Made by a program: the position numbers and the translations under genes. Shown here one piece after another: positions 36,426 to 44,847 of a stretch of DNA of 64,000 bases. The stretch is from Herbaspirillum rhizosphaerae (GTDB lineage: Bacteria; Pseudomonadota; Gammaproteobacteria; Burkholderiales; Burkholderiaceae_D), in the NCBI RefSeq assembly GCF_001189965.1, contig NZ_LFLU01000020.1, positions 27,416 to 91,415 of the forward strand, given 5' to 3'. A model generated the notes under the pieces. That model saw nothing but the letters and a program-made list of their open reading frames with translations. It was not told the DNA's origin and searched no databases. The first letter of the stretch is position 1, and the number at the start of each line of letters is the position of its first letter.

Positions 36426-37751
36426 ATGAGTTTTTTCGCCAGCTTTTTACTGATCCTCTTGCTCGTGGTCATCAGCGCATTCCTGTCCTGCGCCGAAATT
36501 TCTCTCGCCGCTTCGCGCAAGATCCGTCTCGAAATGCTCGCCAAGGAAGGCGATGCCAATGCCTTGCGCGTGCTGGCCTTACAGGCGCAGCCGGGCAATT
36601 TCTTCACGGTGGTGCAGATCGGCCTGAACGCGGTCGCCATCCTCGGCGGCGTGGTCGGCGAGCCGGCGCTGACGCCGCACATGGTCAGCGCGGTGAGCAC
36701 GGTGTATCAGGGACCGTGGCTGGATACGGTGAGCTTTTCGATTTCCTTCCTGCTGGTCACCGCTTTCTTCATCCTGTTCGCCGATCTCATGCCCAAGCGT
36801 CTGGCGATGCTGGCGCCCGAGCGCGCGGCCATCATGCTGGTCAGCCCGATGCTGTTCCTGGAGCGCGTGTTCAAGCCGCTGATCTGGCTGTTCAACGGCT
36901 TGTCGAAGATGTTTTTCACCCTGTTCGGTTTGCCGCAGGTGCGCCACGACGTCATCACACCCAACGAGATCCACGCCATCGTCGACGCCGGCGCCCAGGC
37001 CGGCGCCTTGCTGCACCAGGAGCATCACCTGATCGAAAACGTGTTCGAACTGGAAAGCCGCTACGTCCCATCGGCCATGACGCAGCGCGAGAGCATCGTC
37101 TACTTCCTCGTCACCGATACCGAAGAAATGCTGCGCCAGAAGATCATCGATCATCCGCACTCGCGCTTCCTGGTGTGCGAGAACAATATCGACGACGTGC
37201 TCGGCTATATCGACAGTAAGGACGTGCTCAAGCGCCTGCTCAAGGGCGAGCAGTTCTCGCTGCGCGACAAGGGGCTGATCCACGTGCCGCTGTCGATTCC
37301 CGACAGCCTCAATCTGTGGGAAGTGCTGGAGCGCATGAAAGCCGTCGACGAAGACCTCGCCGTGGTCGTCAACGAATATGCGCTGGTGGTCGGCATCATC
37401 AGCATCACCGACGTCACCAGCGTGCTGATGGGCAATCTGCTGAACCTGTCGTCGGAAGAGCAGCAGATCGTCAAGCGCGACGAACACTCCTGGCTGATGG
37501 ACGGCCTTACGCCGCTGGCCGAGGTGATGAACGCGCTCTCCATCAGTGACTATCCGAACCCGATGGGATACGAAACGCTGGCCGGTTTCATCATGTACAT
37601 GCTGCGAAAAATTCCGAAGAAGACCGACTTTGCGCTGTTCGCCGATTACAAATTTGAAGTTGTCGACATCGAAGGCAATAGAATCAATCAACTCCTGGTG
37701 ACGCGATTCAAGCCGGAGAAAATTGAAAAGCCTGAAAAAGAAAAAGCGTGA
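36426..37751 (+). CDS. CNNM/CBS-domain membrane protein (HlyC/CorC, YtfL-like)
   Basis: 441 residues. N-terminal CNNM domain with about three to four membrane segments and the SCAEISLAASRKIRLEMLAKEG motif; a CBS pair at about 205-330 (YVPSAMTQRESIVYFLV, LAVVVNEYALVVGIISITDV); and a C-terminal CorC_HlyC transporter-associated domain (DEHSWLMDGLTPLAEV to VDIEGNRINQLLVTRF). Members export polyamines (E. coli YtfL/PaeA) or affect Mg handling. It resembles YtfL in length and order. A Lys/Glu-rich tail closes it. The ribosome site is weak (AAGAGACAAG). Confidence 0.88.
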   Translation: MSFFASFLLILLLVVISAFLSCAEISLAASRKIRLEMLAKEGDANALRVLALQAQPGNFFTVVQIGLNAVAILGGVVGEPALTPHMVSAVSTVYQGPWLDTVSFSISFLLVTAFFILFADLMPKRLAMLAPERAAIMLVSPMLFLERVFKPLIWLFNGLSKMFFTLFGLPQVRHDVITPNEIHAIVDAGAQAGALLHQEHHLIENVFELESRYVPSAMTQRESIVYFLVTDTEEMLRQKIIDHPHSRFLVCENNIDDVLGYIDSKDVLKRLLKGEQFSLRDKGLIHVPLSIPDSLNLWEVLERMKAVDEDLAVVVNEYALVVGIISITDVTSVLMGNLLNLSSEEQQIVKRDEHSWLMDGLTPLAEVMNALSISDYPNPMGYETLAGFIMYMLRKIPKKTDFALFADYKFEVVDIEGNRINQLLVTRFKPEKIEKPEKEKA

Positions 37752-37819
37752 AGCGTATCGCCTGAACAAGCGCCGCAGGAACCATTCATCATCCACAGGG
37801 AGGGCTCACGGGAGCCCGC

Positions 37820-38701
37820 ATGCATCACATGAAGCATCGCCGTGCGCAAGTCTGCGCACGGTTTGCAGGCAATGTTCTGCGTCTGTTTTTGTTCCTCCTT
37901 TTTGTATTTCATTCTTCTCAGGCGATAGCGGCGCGTGCGCCTGTCATGCTGGCCAATGTCTACCGGCCGGGCATCGTCCTTGACGATTACTGGATCAGCG
38001 AAAAATTCGACGGCGTGCGCGCATACTGGGACGGGCATCAGCTTCTGACGCGCGGCGGCGAAGTGATCCATGCGCCGGATTGGTTTGTCGCAGGCTGGCC
38101 GGCAGTGGCGATGGACGGCGAATTGTGGGCCGGCCGCGGACGTTTTTCGCATGCGCTGTCGACGGTCCGGCAACAGCTTCCAGATAACGCGGCGTGGCGG
38201 CAGATACGCTTCATGGCCTTCGATTTGCCTGGCCATGCCGGAACCTTCGATGAACGTCTGCCGGCACTGCGCAGCACCGTGCAAAAGATGGGTTTGCCAT
38301 GGGTGCAGGCCGTCGAACAGGTCCGGGCGCCGGATCATGAGACCTTGCAGGCAATGATGAACCGGATTGTGGCGCAAGGCGGCGAAGGCGTGGTGCTGCA
38401 TCGCGGCGCTTCGCTGTACCGCGCCGGGCGCAACGACGATCTGCTCAAGTTCAAACCGTATGACGACGCCGAGGCGCGCGTGGTCGGCCACGTGCCGGGA
38501 AAGGGAAAGTACACGGGGATGGCGGGGGCCTTGCTGGTGGAGACGCCGGATGGGCTGCGCTTCAAGCTTGGCAGCGGTCTGACGGATGAGCAGCGGCGTC
38601 ATCCGCCGGCCGTCGGCAGTCTGGTGACTTACCGCTATCGTGGCGTGAACGATAGCGGGATTCCGCGCTTTGCCGTGTTCATGCGGGTGAGGGAGGAATG
38701 A
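37820..38701 (+). CDS. Exported ATP-dependent DNA ligase (Lig E-like)
   Basis: A 293-residue minimal ATP-dependent DNA ligase. Residues 1-38 are a signal peptide (RLFLFLLFVFHSSQAIAA), pointing to the periplasm. Motif I is EKFDGVRAYW with adenylated Lys62; motif III region VAMDGELWAGRG; motif IV EGVVLHRG; motif V LLKFKPYDDAEARVVG, followed by an OB-fold. It has no additional DNA-binding domain, as in Lig E. A role in natural DNA uptake or extracellular DNA has been proposed for the family. Two starts are possible (37820 or 37829); a GGGCTC/GAGCCC hairpin lies just before. Confidence 0.88.
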   Translation: MHHMKHRRAQVCARFAGNVLRLFLFLLFVFHSSQAIAARAPVMLANVYRPGIVLDDYWISEKFDGVRAYWDGHQLLTRGGEVIHAPDWFVAGWPAVAMDGELWAGRGRFSHALSTVRQQLPDNAAWRQIRFMAFDLPGHAGTFDERLPALRSTVQKMGLPWVQAVEQVRAPDHETLQAMMNRIVAQGGEGVVLHRGASLYRAGRNDDLLKFKPYDDAEARVVGHVPGKGKYTGMAGALLVETPDGLRFKLGSGLTDEQRRHPPAVGSLVTYRYRGVNDSGIPRFAVFMRVREE

Positions 38702-38709
38702 TCAGGACA

Positions 38710-39171
38710 TCAGGACGACAGGCCGGCGGCGTGATTGCGTTCGGAGACCTGGGTGTTCAGTGTCCAGAAATCATAGAGCACGCCAATCAGAAACAGACCG
38801 CCGGTGAACAGATAAATGATACCGGTGATCCATTTGCCGATGTACATGCGATGGATGCCGAAGAAGCCGAGGAAGGTCAGCAACAGCCACGCCACCGAAT
38901 AATTGATATTGCCGCCGCTGAAGCGTTGATCGGCCTGCTTGTCCATGCCGGGGATCAGGAACAGGTCGATGATCCAGCCGATGCCGAGCAAGCCCAGCGT
39001 AAAGAACCAGATGGTGCCGGTAATCGGTTTGCCGTAGTAAAAACGGTGCGAACCGGTAAAACCGAAAATCCACAGCAGGTAGCCGATGGTCTTGCTGTGC
39101 GTGTCGTGGTGGAGCATGCCGGAGCCGGGATTGGCGCGGGCGGCGGTGCTGACGTCGGAATTCATGTTCAT
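38710..39171 (-). CDS. TM2-domain membrane protein
   Basis: A 153-residue membrane protein. Residues about 28-70 and 92-140 hold two TM2-like blocks (SHRFYYGKPITGTIWFFTLGLLGIGWIIDLF and FGIHRMYIGKWITGIIYLFTGGLFLIGVLYDFW in outline), each a pair of helices with the G-x-H-R-F/M-Y signature. The function of TM2 proteins in bacteria is not known. Two GTG/ATG-type starts exist (MNMNS), with GAGGAAAC about 3-9 bases upstream on the minus strand. It converges with the DNA ligase gene. Confidence 0.82.
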   Translation of the reverse strand: MNMNSDVSTAARANPGSGMLHHDTHSKTIGYLLWIFGFTGSHRFYYGKPITGTIWFFTLGLLGIGWIIDLFLIPGMDKQADQRFSGGNINYSVAWLLLTFLGFFGIHRMYIGKWITGIIYLFTGGLFLIGVLYDFWTLNTQVSERNHAAGLSS

Positions 39172-39351
39172 GCAGTTTCCTCTTGTTGAAATTGGCGGGA
39201 CGAAGCGGCGGATGGCATGGCGATTGTAACCAGCTTGCCTGCCGCAGTCTTGTTTCTTGGGGAGGAAAAAACGCCAATGGTTCCGGCAAATGCGCCCCTG
39301 CGTCGCAGCGATGAAACATGCTGCGGCGCATGAGGCGGCATGAATGATGAA

Positions 39352-40257
39352 TCAGCGATAACCGATGCGCGCGCCGAACAGCGGACGTTGTACCAGCTGC
39401 GTGAGCAGGACGCCGACCAGGCTGATGCCGCCGCCGATCAGATGATATGCCTGCATGGATTCGTGCAGCCACAGGATGGCGAACAGCGCCGTCAATACCG
39501 GCAGCAGATTGATGAAGATGCTGCAGCGGTTCGGCCCGAGCCGTTTGACGCCCTCGATCCACAGGAAGGACAGCAGTATCGATGAGCCGATGCCCGAATA
39601 GCCGATCAGCGGCAGCGTGCGCGCGTCAAGCGCGGCAGCCCCGGCAGGCAGCAACAGGAACTGCGGCAGCATCAGGACGAGTGCGGCGACGGCTTGCATA
39701 TACACCGCCTGCCAGACCGGCACGCTCATCTTCCACAAGCGCAGCAGCACGCCGTACAGGGCGTAGCCCAAAGCCGCCAACAGCATCAGCGCATCGCCCG
39801 GATGTACACCATCACGCAGGACGGCGCTCATGTCGCCATGTCCGACCAGATACAGCAAGCCGGTGAACGACAGCACGCCGCCGACAGCCATGCCGAAGGT
39901 AATGGCTTCGCCGAGGACGATCACGCTCAGCAGCGCCGTCAGCAGGGGAATCAGCGCAGTGACGATCGCCATGTTGGTGGCGGTGGTGGTTTCCGCTGCG
40001 CGGTAGGACAGGCTCTGGAACAGCGCCATGGCAAGCAGGCCGGAGATGGCGAGTTGCCACCAGTGGCGGCGGATCTGCGCGCGATTGCGCCACAGCGGCC
40101 GCATGATGAAGGGGCTCATCAACAGCAGCACCAGGATCAGGCGATAGAAGGTGATGGCCGTCGGCGCAATCGCGGAGGCCGCCATTTTTGAAACAATGAC
40201 GTTGCCCGCCCAGAGCACGATGGCGAGGAAGGGATAGAGATAGGAAGTCAGTGGCAT
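39352..40257 (-). CDS. EamA-family (DMT) transporter
   Basis: A 301-residue permease of the drug/metabolite superfamily with ten hydrophobic segments in two EamA repeats (WAGNVIVSKMAASAIAPTAITFYR; LMLLAALGYALYGVLL). Substrates are metabolites or amino acids and cannot be assigned. I start at 40257, where the first segment begins; an in-frame extension to 40428 adds a basic, Cys-containing stretch. It is divergent from an AraC-type regulator that may control it. Confidence 0.88.
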   Translation of the reverse strand: MPLTSYLYPFLAIVLWAGNVIVSKMAASAIAPTAITFYRLILVLLLMSPFIMRPLWRNRAQIRRHWWQLAISGLLAMALFQSLSYRAAETTTATNMAIVTALIPLLTALLSVIVLGEAITFGMAVGGVLSFTGLLYLVGHGDMSAVLRDGVHPGDALMLLAALGYALYGVLLRLWKMSVPVWQAVYMQAVAALVLMLPQFLLLPAGAAALDARTLPLIGYSGIGSSILLSFLWIEGVKRLGPNRCSIFINLLPVLTALFAILWLHESMQAYHLIGGGISLVGVLLTQLVQRPLFGARIGYR

Positions 40258-40408
40258 GGGTGTTCTCGTTGGCGTGGTGTCGTGTGTGCTGGTGAAGAAC
40301 GCCGGTAATCCCGGCGACAGGAGCCATCTTGCGTGGAATCGAAAAGTCCGTCGCGTGCTAACATGCCTTCGCTTGTTGCAAAAGTGACAGGCGCCATTTT
40401 TCTTGCGC
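40258..40408. promoter_or_regulatory. Divergent promoter region of the EamA and AraC genes
   Basis: 151 bases between divergent starts. It probably contains both promoters. I could not find a clear palindrome or direct repeat that would count as an AraC operator. Confidence 0.35.
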
Positions 40409-41179
40409 ATGCCCATGGATACCTCCAACTACCACCACCTGATCGACTCCAATGCTCCCGCCGCTGCGCTGGCGATCGACTATCCGCACGGCCATGTCAT
40501 CGAATCGCACCGTCATGCTTACGCGCAGTTGCTGTATGCGATCGAAGGCGTGCTGGTGGTGGAGACGGCGGAGGGGCGCTGGGTAGTGCCGCCGACGCGC
40601 GGCGTCTGGTTGCAGCCGGAAGTCGATCATCAGGTGCGCATGCGCGGCGACGTCAAGATGCGCACGGTGTTCGTCAACATGCAGGAGCTGCCGAACCTGC
40701 CGCAGCAGAGCTGCGTGCTCGATATTCCACCCTTGCTGCGCGAGCTGATCGTGGCGGCGGTCGGCATCGGTCCCGAGCTCAATGCCGATACGCGCGACTG
40801 GCATTTGCTGCGTCTTCTGGTGCACGAGTTGCGGTCGGTGCCGGTGTTGCCGCTGTACCTGCCGCTGCCGGCAGATGCGGGCCTGCGCAGGATTTGCGAA
40901 GCGCTGATGGCACAGCCGGACGAGACCGCGACCATCGATGCGCATGCGGAACAACTGGGCATCGCCACACGCACATTTCACCGTCTGTTTTTGCGTGAAA
41001 CCGGCATGCGCTTCAGTCACTGGCGACAGCAGGCGAGGTTGTTGCTCGCGCTGGAAAATCTCGCGCGCGGCGACAAGATCATCGACGTCGCGCTGGACCA
41101 CGGCTACACCAGCCAGAGTGCATTTGCGGCGATGTTCAAGAAGCATTTCGGCATGTCGCCGAGCCGCTTTTTCCGCTGA
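40409..41179 (+). CDS. AraC-family regulator with a cupin sensor
   Basis: A 256-residue regulator. The N-terminal cupin (about 15-90) contains HRHAYAQLLYAIEGVLVVETAEGRWVVPPTRGVWLQP, and the C-terminal AraC double helix-turn-helix begins ATIDAHAEQLGIATRTFHRLFLRETGMRFSHW and ends VALDHGYTSQSAFAAMFKKHFGMSPSRFFR (in outline). Such proteins usually control a neighbouring efflux gene; the divergent EamA transporter is the likely target. Candidate starts are ATG 40409 or 40415; a TTG just upstream (40403) is less likely. Confidence 0.88.
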   Translation: MPMDTSNYHHLIDSNAPAAALAIDYPHGHVIESHRHAYAQLLYAIEGVLVVETAEGRWVVPPTRGVWLQPEVDHQVRMRGDVKMRTVFVNMQELPNLPQQSCVLDIPPLLRELIVAAVGIGPELNADTRDWHLLRLLVHELRSVPVLPLYLPLPADAGLRRICEALMAQPDETATIDAHAEQLGIATRTFHRLFLRETGMRFSHWRQQARLLLALENLARGDKIIDVALDHGYTSQSAFAAMFKKHFGMSPSRFFR

Positions 41180-41402
41180 ATTGTCGCTGACTTTTCGTTG
41201 ATTTTTAGATGAATGGCGTTGTTGTGTTTTAACGAAAACGTCAACGATTTGTCAGTAAAATTTCCTGTCCGCAACGCCGGACGCGCAAGTGGTGTAAACT
41301 GGCCGGACCTTAGAAGGCTGTCAGAAGCGAGGCCGGTAGCACCGCAGCAGCAACCAGGCCCGCCGAAACAGCCCGAACCCTTTCCAGTCGTACCGCATCA
41401 AC

Positions 41403-42800
41403 GTGTCTCCCTCGCTTATCGTTCCGCTCATTGTCGGCTGTGCGCTGTTCATGGAAAACATGGACGTCACGGTCATCGCCACTTCCTTGCCCGCGCTGGC
41501 GCGCGACCTTGGACAGGATCCCATCACCCTGAAACTTGCCCTGACCTCGTATGTGGTCAGCCTCGGCGTGTTCATTCCGATTTCCGGCTGGGTGGCGGAC
41601 CGGGTTGGCGCAAAGACGATTTTCCGCTCGGCGATGATCACCTTCATGGCGGGCTCCATCCTGTGCGCCTTGTCCAACACCTTGTTCACCTTCGTGGCCG
41701 CGCGCTTTTTGCAAGGCATCGGCGGCGCGATGATGGTGCCGGTGGGGCGCATCATCATCGTCCGCTCCGTATCCAAGGCCGAGCTGGTCAAGGCGATCAG
41801 CTATCTGACGCTGCCGTCCTTGCTGGGGCCGGTGATCGGGCCGCCGCTGGGCGGTTTCATCACGACCTATTTCCACTGGCGCTGGATCTTCCTGATCAAC
41901 ATTCCGATGTGCATCCTCGGCCTGTATCTGGCCGGCCGCTATATCGAGAATTTCCGCGAGCCCGACGCCGCGCCGCTCGATATGAAAGGCTTTCTGCTGA
42001 CCGCTTGCGGCGGCGGGGTGGCGATGCTGGGCTTTTCGCTGATCGGCAATCACCTGATACCGCAAGAGTGGCCGATCATCATGTGCGTGGTCGGGTCGAT
42101 AGCCCTGTACTTTTACTTCCGCCATGCGATGCGCGTCGAGCATCCCTTGCTCGACCTGCGCTTGCTGAAGATCCCGACGCTGCGCGCCAGCGTACTGGGC
42201 GGTTCGCTGTTTCGCGTCGGGCTGGGCGCTGTGCCTTTCCTGTTGCCGCTGGCGCTGCAGGAGGGGCTGGGGCTTAATCCGTTTGAAGCCGGCACGATTA
42301 CCTGTGCCTCGGCATTCGGCGCCATGTTCATGAAGGCGCTGGCCTCGACGGTGCTGCGTCGTTACGGCTTTCGCACGGTGCTGATGTTCAATGCGGTATT
42401 CGCCGGGATGGCGATCGCGTCGTACGGGCTGTTCTCTTCGCACACGCCGTATCTGGTGATGCTGCTGTCGGTGTTGCTGGGCGGCTTCTTCCCTTCGCTG
42501 CAATTCACCTGCCTGAATTCGATTGCTTACGCGGACATCAGCAATCGCGATGCCGGACGTGCAACCAGTCTTGCCAGCGTGGTTCAGCAATTGTCGCTGG
42601 GCATGGGCGTGACGATTGCCGGTCTGGTGCTGCAGATTTCCAATTACGTGCAAGGCCATGCCACGATTGTTGAGGCAGACTTCTGGCCGGCCTTCCTGGT
42701 GGTGGGCTTGTTCTCGGTCGCGTCGGTGCCGGTGACCAGGCGCCTGCCGCACAATGCGGGGCGGGAGCTGACGCACGGTAAAGCGACGACCGGCAAGTAG
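41403..42800 (+). CDS. MFS exporter, DHA2 (EmrB/QacA-like) family
   Basis: A 465-residue transporter, 12-14 membrane segments. Markers are ENMDVTVIATSLPALARDLG (motif D1 of DHA2), GWVADRVGAKTIFRSAM (motif A), ARFLQGIGGAMMVPVGR (motif B) and LGPVIGPPLGGFI (motif C). It probably exports lipophilic compounds. The start is a GTG (41403) after an untranslated stretch without a strong Shine-Dalgarno site; a further upstream start cannot be excluded. A block of 11-bp tandem repeats follows its stop codon. Confidence 0.85.
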   Translation: MSPSLIVPLIVGCALFMENMDVTVIATSLPALARDLGQDPITLKLALTSYVVSLGVFIPISGWVADRVGAKTIFRSAMITFMAGSILCALSNTLFTFVAARFLQGIGGAMMVPVGRIIIVRSVSKAELVKAISYLTLPSLLGPVIGPPLGGFITTYFHWRWIFLINIPMCILGLYLAGRYIENFREPDAAPLDMKGFLLTACGGGVAMLGFSLIGNHLIPQEWPIIMCVVGSIALYFYFRHAMRVEHPLLDLRLLKIPTLRASVLGGSLFRVGLGAVPFLLPLALQEGLGLNPFEAGTITCASAFGAMFMKALASTVLRRYGFRTVLMFNAVFAGMAIASYGLFSSHTPYLVMLLSVLLGGFFPSLQFTCLNSIAYADISNRDAGRATSLASVVQQLSLGMGVTIAGLVLQISNYVQGHATIVEADFWPAFLVVGLFSVASVPVTRRLPHNAGRELTHGKATTGK

Positions 42801-42810
42801 AGTGCCAATA

Positions 42811-42854
42811 AATCGACGTTCAATCGACATGTAATCCACATGTAATCGACATTC
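42811..42854. repeat. Four tandem 11-bp repeats
   Basis: Four units in perfect register: AATCGACGTTC (42811), AATCGACATGT (42822), AATCCACATGT (42833) and AATCGACATTC (42844). One unit per helical turn places identical faces on one side of the DNA, as in operator arrays or iterons. The stretch lies 10 bases after the MFS stop codon and 63 bases before the DUF4197 start. Confidence 0.8.
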
Positions 42855-42916
42855 AGCGATGGCCTTGCGAGCAGGGCGCGTATTATGATGGCACGGTCAT
42901 TTTTTACGGAGCCGCC

Positions 42917-43645
42917 ATGCCTCGCATTCCTTTCAAGCCTTCTTTCCATTCCTCTTTCAAGCCGGTCAAACACGGCGCCATCGCTGCGGGCCTGGTCCTG
43001 TGCAGCACGCTGGTGTTTGCCTTCTCACTGTCGGACATCAGCAACCAGGATGCCACCAGCGGCCTGAAAGCGGCGCTGGAAAAGGGCGCCAACGTCGCCG
43101 TTTCCAAACTCGGCGTCGAGAACGGTTTCCTCAACAACGACAAGGTCAAGATTCAGTTGCCGGGACCTTTGCAACAAGCGATGCCGTTGCTGAAGATGAC
43201 CGGGCAGGGCCAGAAGCTGGACGATCTGGTGGTGTCGATGAATCGCGCCGCCGAGTCCGCCGTGCCGCTCGCCAAGCCTTTGCTGATCAACGCGGTCAAG
43301 TCGATGTCGGTGACGGACGCGAAGAATATCCTCTCCGGCGGCGACACCTCGGTGACGGATTTCTTCCGCCAGAAGACCTCGACGCCGCTGGGCGAAAAAT
43401 TCCTGCCCATCGTCAAGAAAATTACCGATCAAAACGGCCTTTCGGCCAAGTACAACTCCACCATGGGGCAAGTCGCGAAGACCGGCCTGGTGTCGGGCGA
43501 GCAGTCGACCGTCGAAGGCTATGTCACCCAGCGTTCGCTTGACGGTTTGTTCTACATGATCGGCGAAGAAGAAAAAGCCATACGCCGCGATCCTGTCGGC
43601 GCCGGCAGCGCCATCATCGGCAAGGTGTTCGGCGCGTTGAAATGA
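42917..43645 (+). CDS. DUF4197 exported protein
   Basis: A 242-residue protein with an N-terminal signal-anchor (residues 18-36, ending VFA-F). The body matches DUF4197: LSDISNQDATSGLKAALEKGANVAVSKLG, NDKVKIQLPGPLQ, AESAVPLAKPLLINAVKSMSVTDAKNIL, TDFFRQKTSTPLGEKFLPIVKKIT and YVTQRSLDGLFYMIGEEEKAIRRDP. Predicted periplasmic and helical. Function is unknown. ACGGAGCCGCC precedes the ATG. The tandem 11-bp repeat upstream could control it. A terminator follows. Confidence 0.85.
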   Translation: MPRIPFKPSFHSSFKPVKHGAIAAGLVLCSTLVFAFSLSDISNQDATSGLKAALEKGANVAVSKLGVENGFLNNDKVKIQLPGPLQQAMPLLKMTGQGQKLDDLVVSMNRAAESAVPLAKPLLINAVKSMSVTDAKNILSGGDTSVTDFFRQKTSTPLGEKFLPIVKKITDQNGLSAKYNSTMGQVAKTGLVSGEQSTVEGYVTQRSLDGLFYMIGEEEKAIRRDPVGAGSAIIGKVFGALK

Positions 43646-43717
43646 GGCTTGCGAGTCGTTCGGCCTCGGGACAAACTGGGCTGATTTCGGACGTAGAAAT
43701 TACTTCGCACCAATAAA

Positions 43718-43744
43718 AACCGGCATAAAAGCCGGTTTTTTTAT
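43718..43744 (+). terminator. Rho-independent terminator of the DUF4197 gene
   Basis: Seven-bp stem AACCGGC/GCCGGTT (43718-43724 with 43731-43737), loop ATAAAA, then a T run. Confidence 0.88.
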
Positions 43745-43786
43745 ATCTACAGATCTGGTGGTTATGACTACTTGAAATGTCATTGC

Positions 43787-43815
43787 TAGACTTCATTAAG
43801 CAATTCGGTTATAGT
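43787..43815 (+). promoter_or_regulatory. Candidate sigma-70 promoter far upstream of the osmoprotectant operon
   Basis: TAGACT (-35-like, 43787-43792), 17-base spacer and TATAGT (-10, 43810-43815). If active it yields a leader of about 290 bases before the first start codon at 44114. That leader (43822-44113) holds no convincing gene; the frame open from 43877 is Cys/Arg-rich and is not called. A small ACCCG/CGGGT hairpin lies at about 43864-43877. Confidence 0.4.
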
Positions 43816-44113
43816 GATGGCTGTCCCAGCGACAAATCTTGTTCAACTACTAAGTAATTCCTGACCCGTCTACGGGTTGTCTCGTTCTCCGGCATGCTGT
43901 TTTTCTTGCAGGCCGGGATGCATAAATCGTCGATCGCGCAGCTTTTGTTTCACTGCCGTCGATTTCATCGCCGCTTCTTGCGGCATCGGTTCGTATCCAA
44001 ACGATCTGCCCTGCGGGGGCAAGCGAACCACGAAAAATAGTCAAACGCGCTGTCGCGGTTTCGGTATCGGCATTTCATTGATCTCGACCATGGCGGCCAC
44101 ACAGGGGGTAACC

Positions 44114-44827
44114 ATGACGCGATGTTTCCGCAACGTCATCGGTGGCGCAGCCGTTTCCGTGCTCGTCATCGCCGGCCTGATCCAATGGATCGGCATGGAC
44201 GTGATCATTCAATACCGCAGCGACCTGATCTACTACACCGGCAAGCATTTGCAGCTGGTGGCGTGGTCGATGCTGCTGGCCATGGCAGTCGGCATTCCGG
44301 CCGGCATCCTGCTCAGCAGACCGTCGGTGGCGCGTCGCGCCGAGTATTTCATCCAGATCTTCAATATCGGCAACACGATTCCATCGATTGCCGTCTTGGC
44401 GTTGGCGCTGGCTTTTTTCGGCATCGGCAACTGGCCGTCCATCATCGCCTTGTGGCTGGCGTCGCTGCTGCCTATCGTGCGCAATACCTTCGAAGGCCTG
44501 AAGAACGTGCCGGCGGCCATGCGCGAAGCCGCCAAAGGCATCGGCATGAAACCCTATCAGGTGCTGTTTCGCGTGGAGCTGCCGAACGCCTTGCCGATCA
44601 TCGTCGGCGGCATTCGCACGGCGCTGGTGATCAACGTCGGCACCGCGCCACTGTCGATGCTGATCGGCGGCGAGAGCCTGGGCGGCCTGATCTTCCCCGG
44701 CATTTATCTGAACAACCATGGCCAGTTGCTGCTGGGCGCTGCCGCCACCGCCTTGCTGGCCTTGCTGCTGGACGCGATGGTCAGCCTGCTGAGCAACTGG
44801 TATCTGTCGCGCCGAGGCCTGGCATAA
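44114..44827 (+). CDS. Osmoprotectant ABC transporter permease (OpuCB/YehW type)
   Basis: A 237-residue permease with about six segments: IYYTGKHLQLVAWSMLLAMAVGIPAGILLSR, IFNIGNTIPSIAVLALALAFFGIG, the coupling loop MREAAKGIGMKPYQVLFRVELPNALPII, and VGTAPLSMLIGGESLGGLIF. AGGGGG precedes ATG 44114 by 5-6 bases; the reading frame is open to 43877 without function. First gene of a four-gene osmolyte importer, with a second permease later. Confidence 0.9.
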   Translation: MTRCFRNVIGGAAVSVLVIAGLIQWIGMDVIIQYRSDLIYYTGKHLQLVAWSMLLAMAVGIPAGILLSRPSVARRAEYFIQIFNIGNTIPSIAVLALALAFFGIGNWPSIIALWLASLLPIVRNTFEGLKNVPAAMREAAKGIGMKPYQVLFRVELPNALPIIVGGIRTALVINVGTAPLSMLIGGESLGGLIFPGIYLNNHGQLLLGAAATALLALLLDAMVSLLSNWYLSRRGLA

Positions 44828-44847
44828 CAATCAAGGGGAATCGCACC

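Noticed and set aside
43877..44113. Upstream extension of the osmoprotectant permease
   Set aside because: Cys/Arg-rich, no family match; AGGGGG at 44103-44108 marks the start at 44114.
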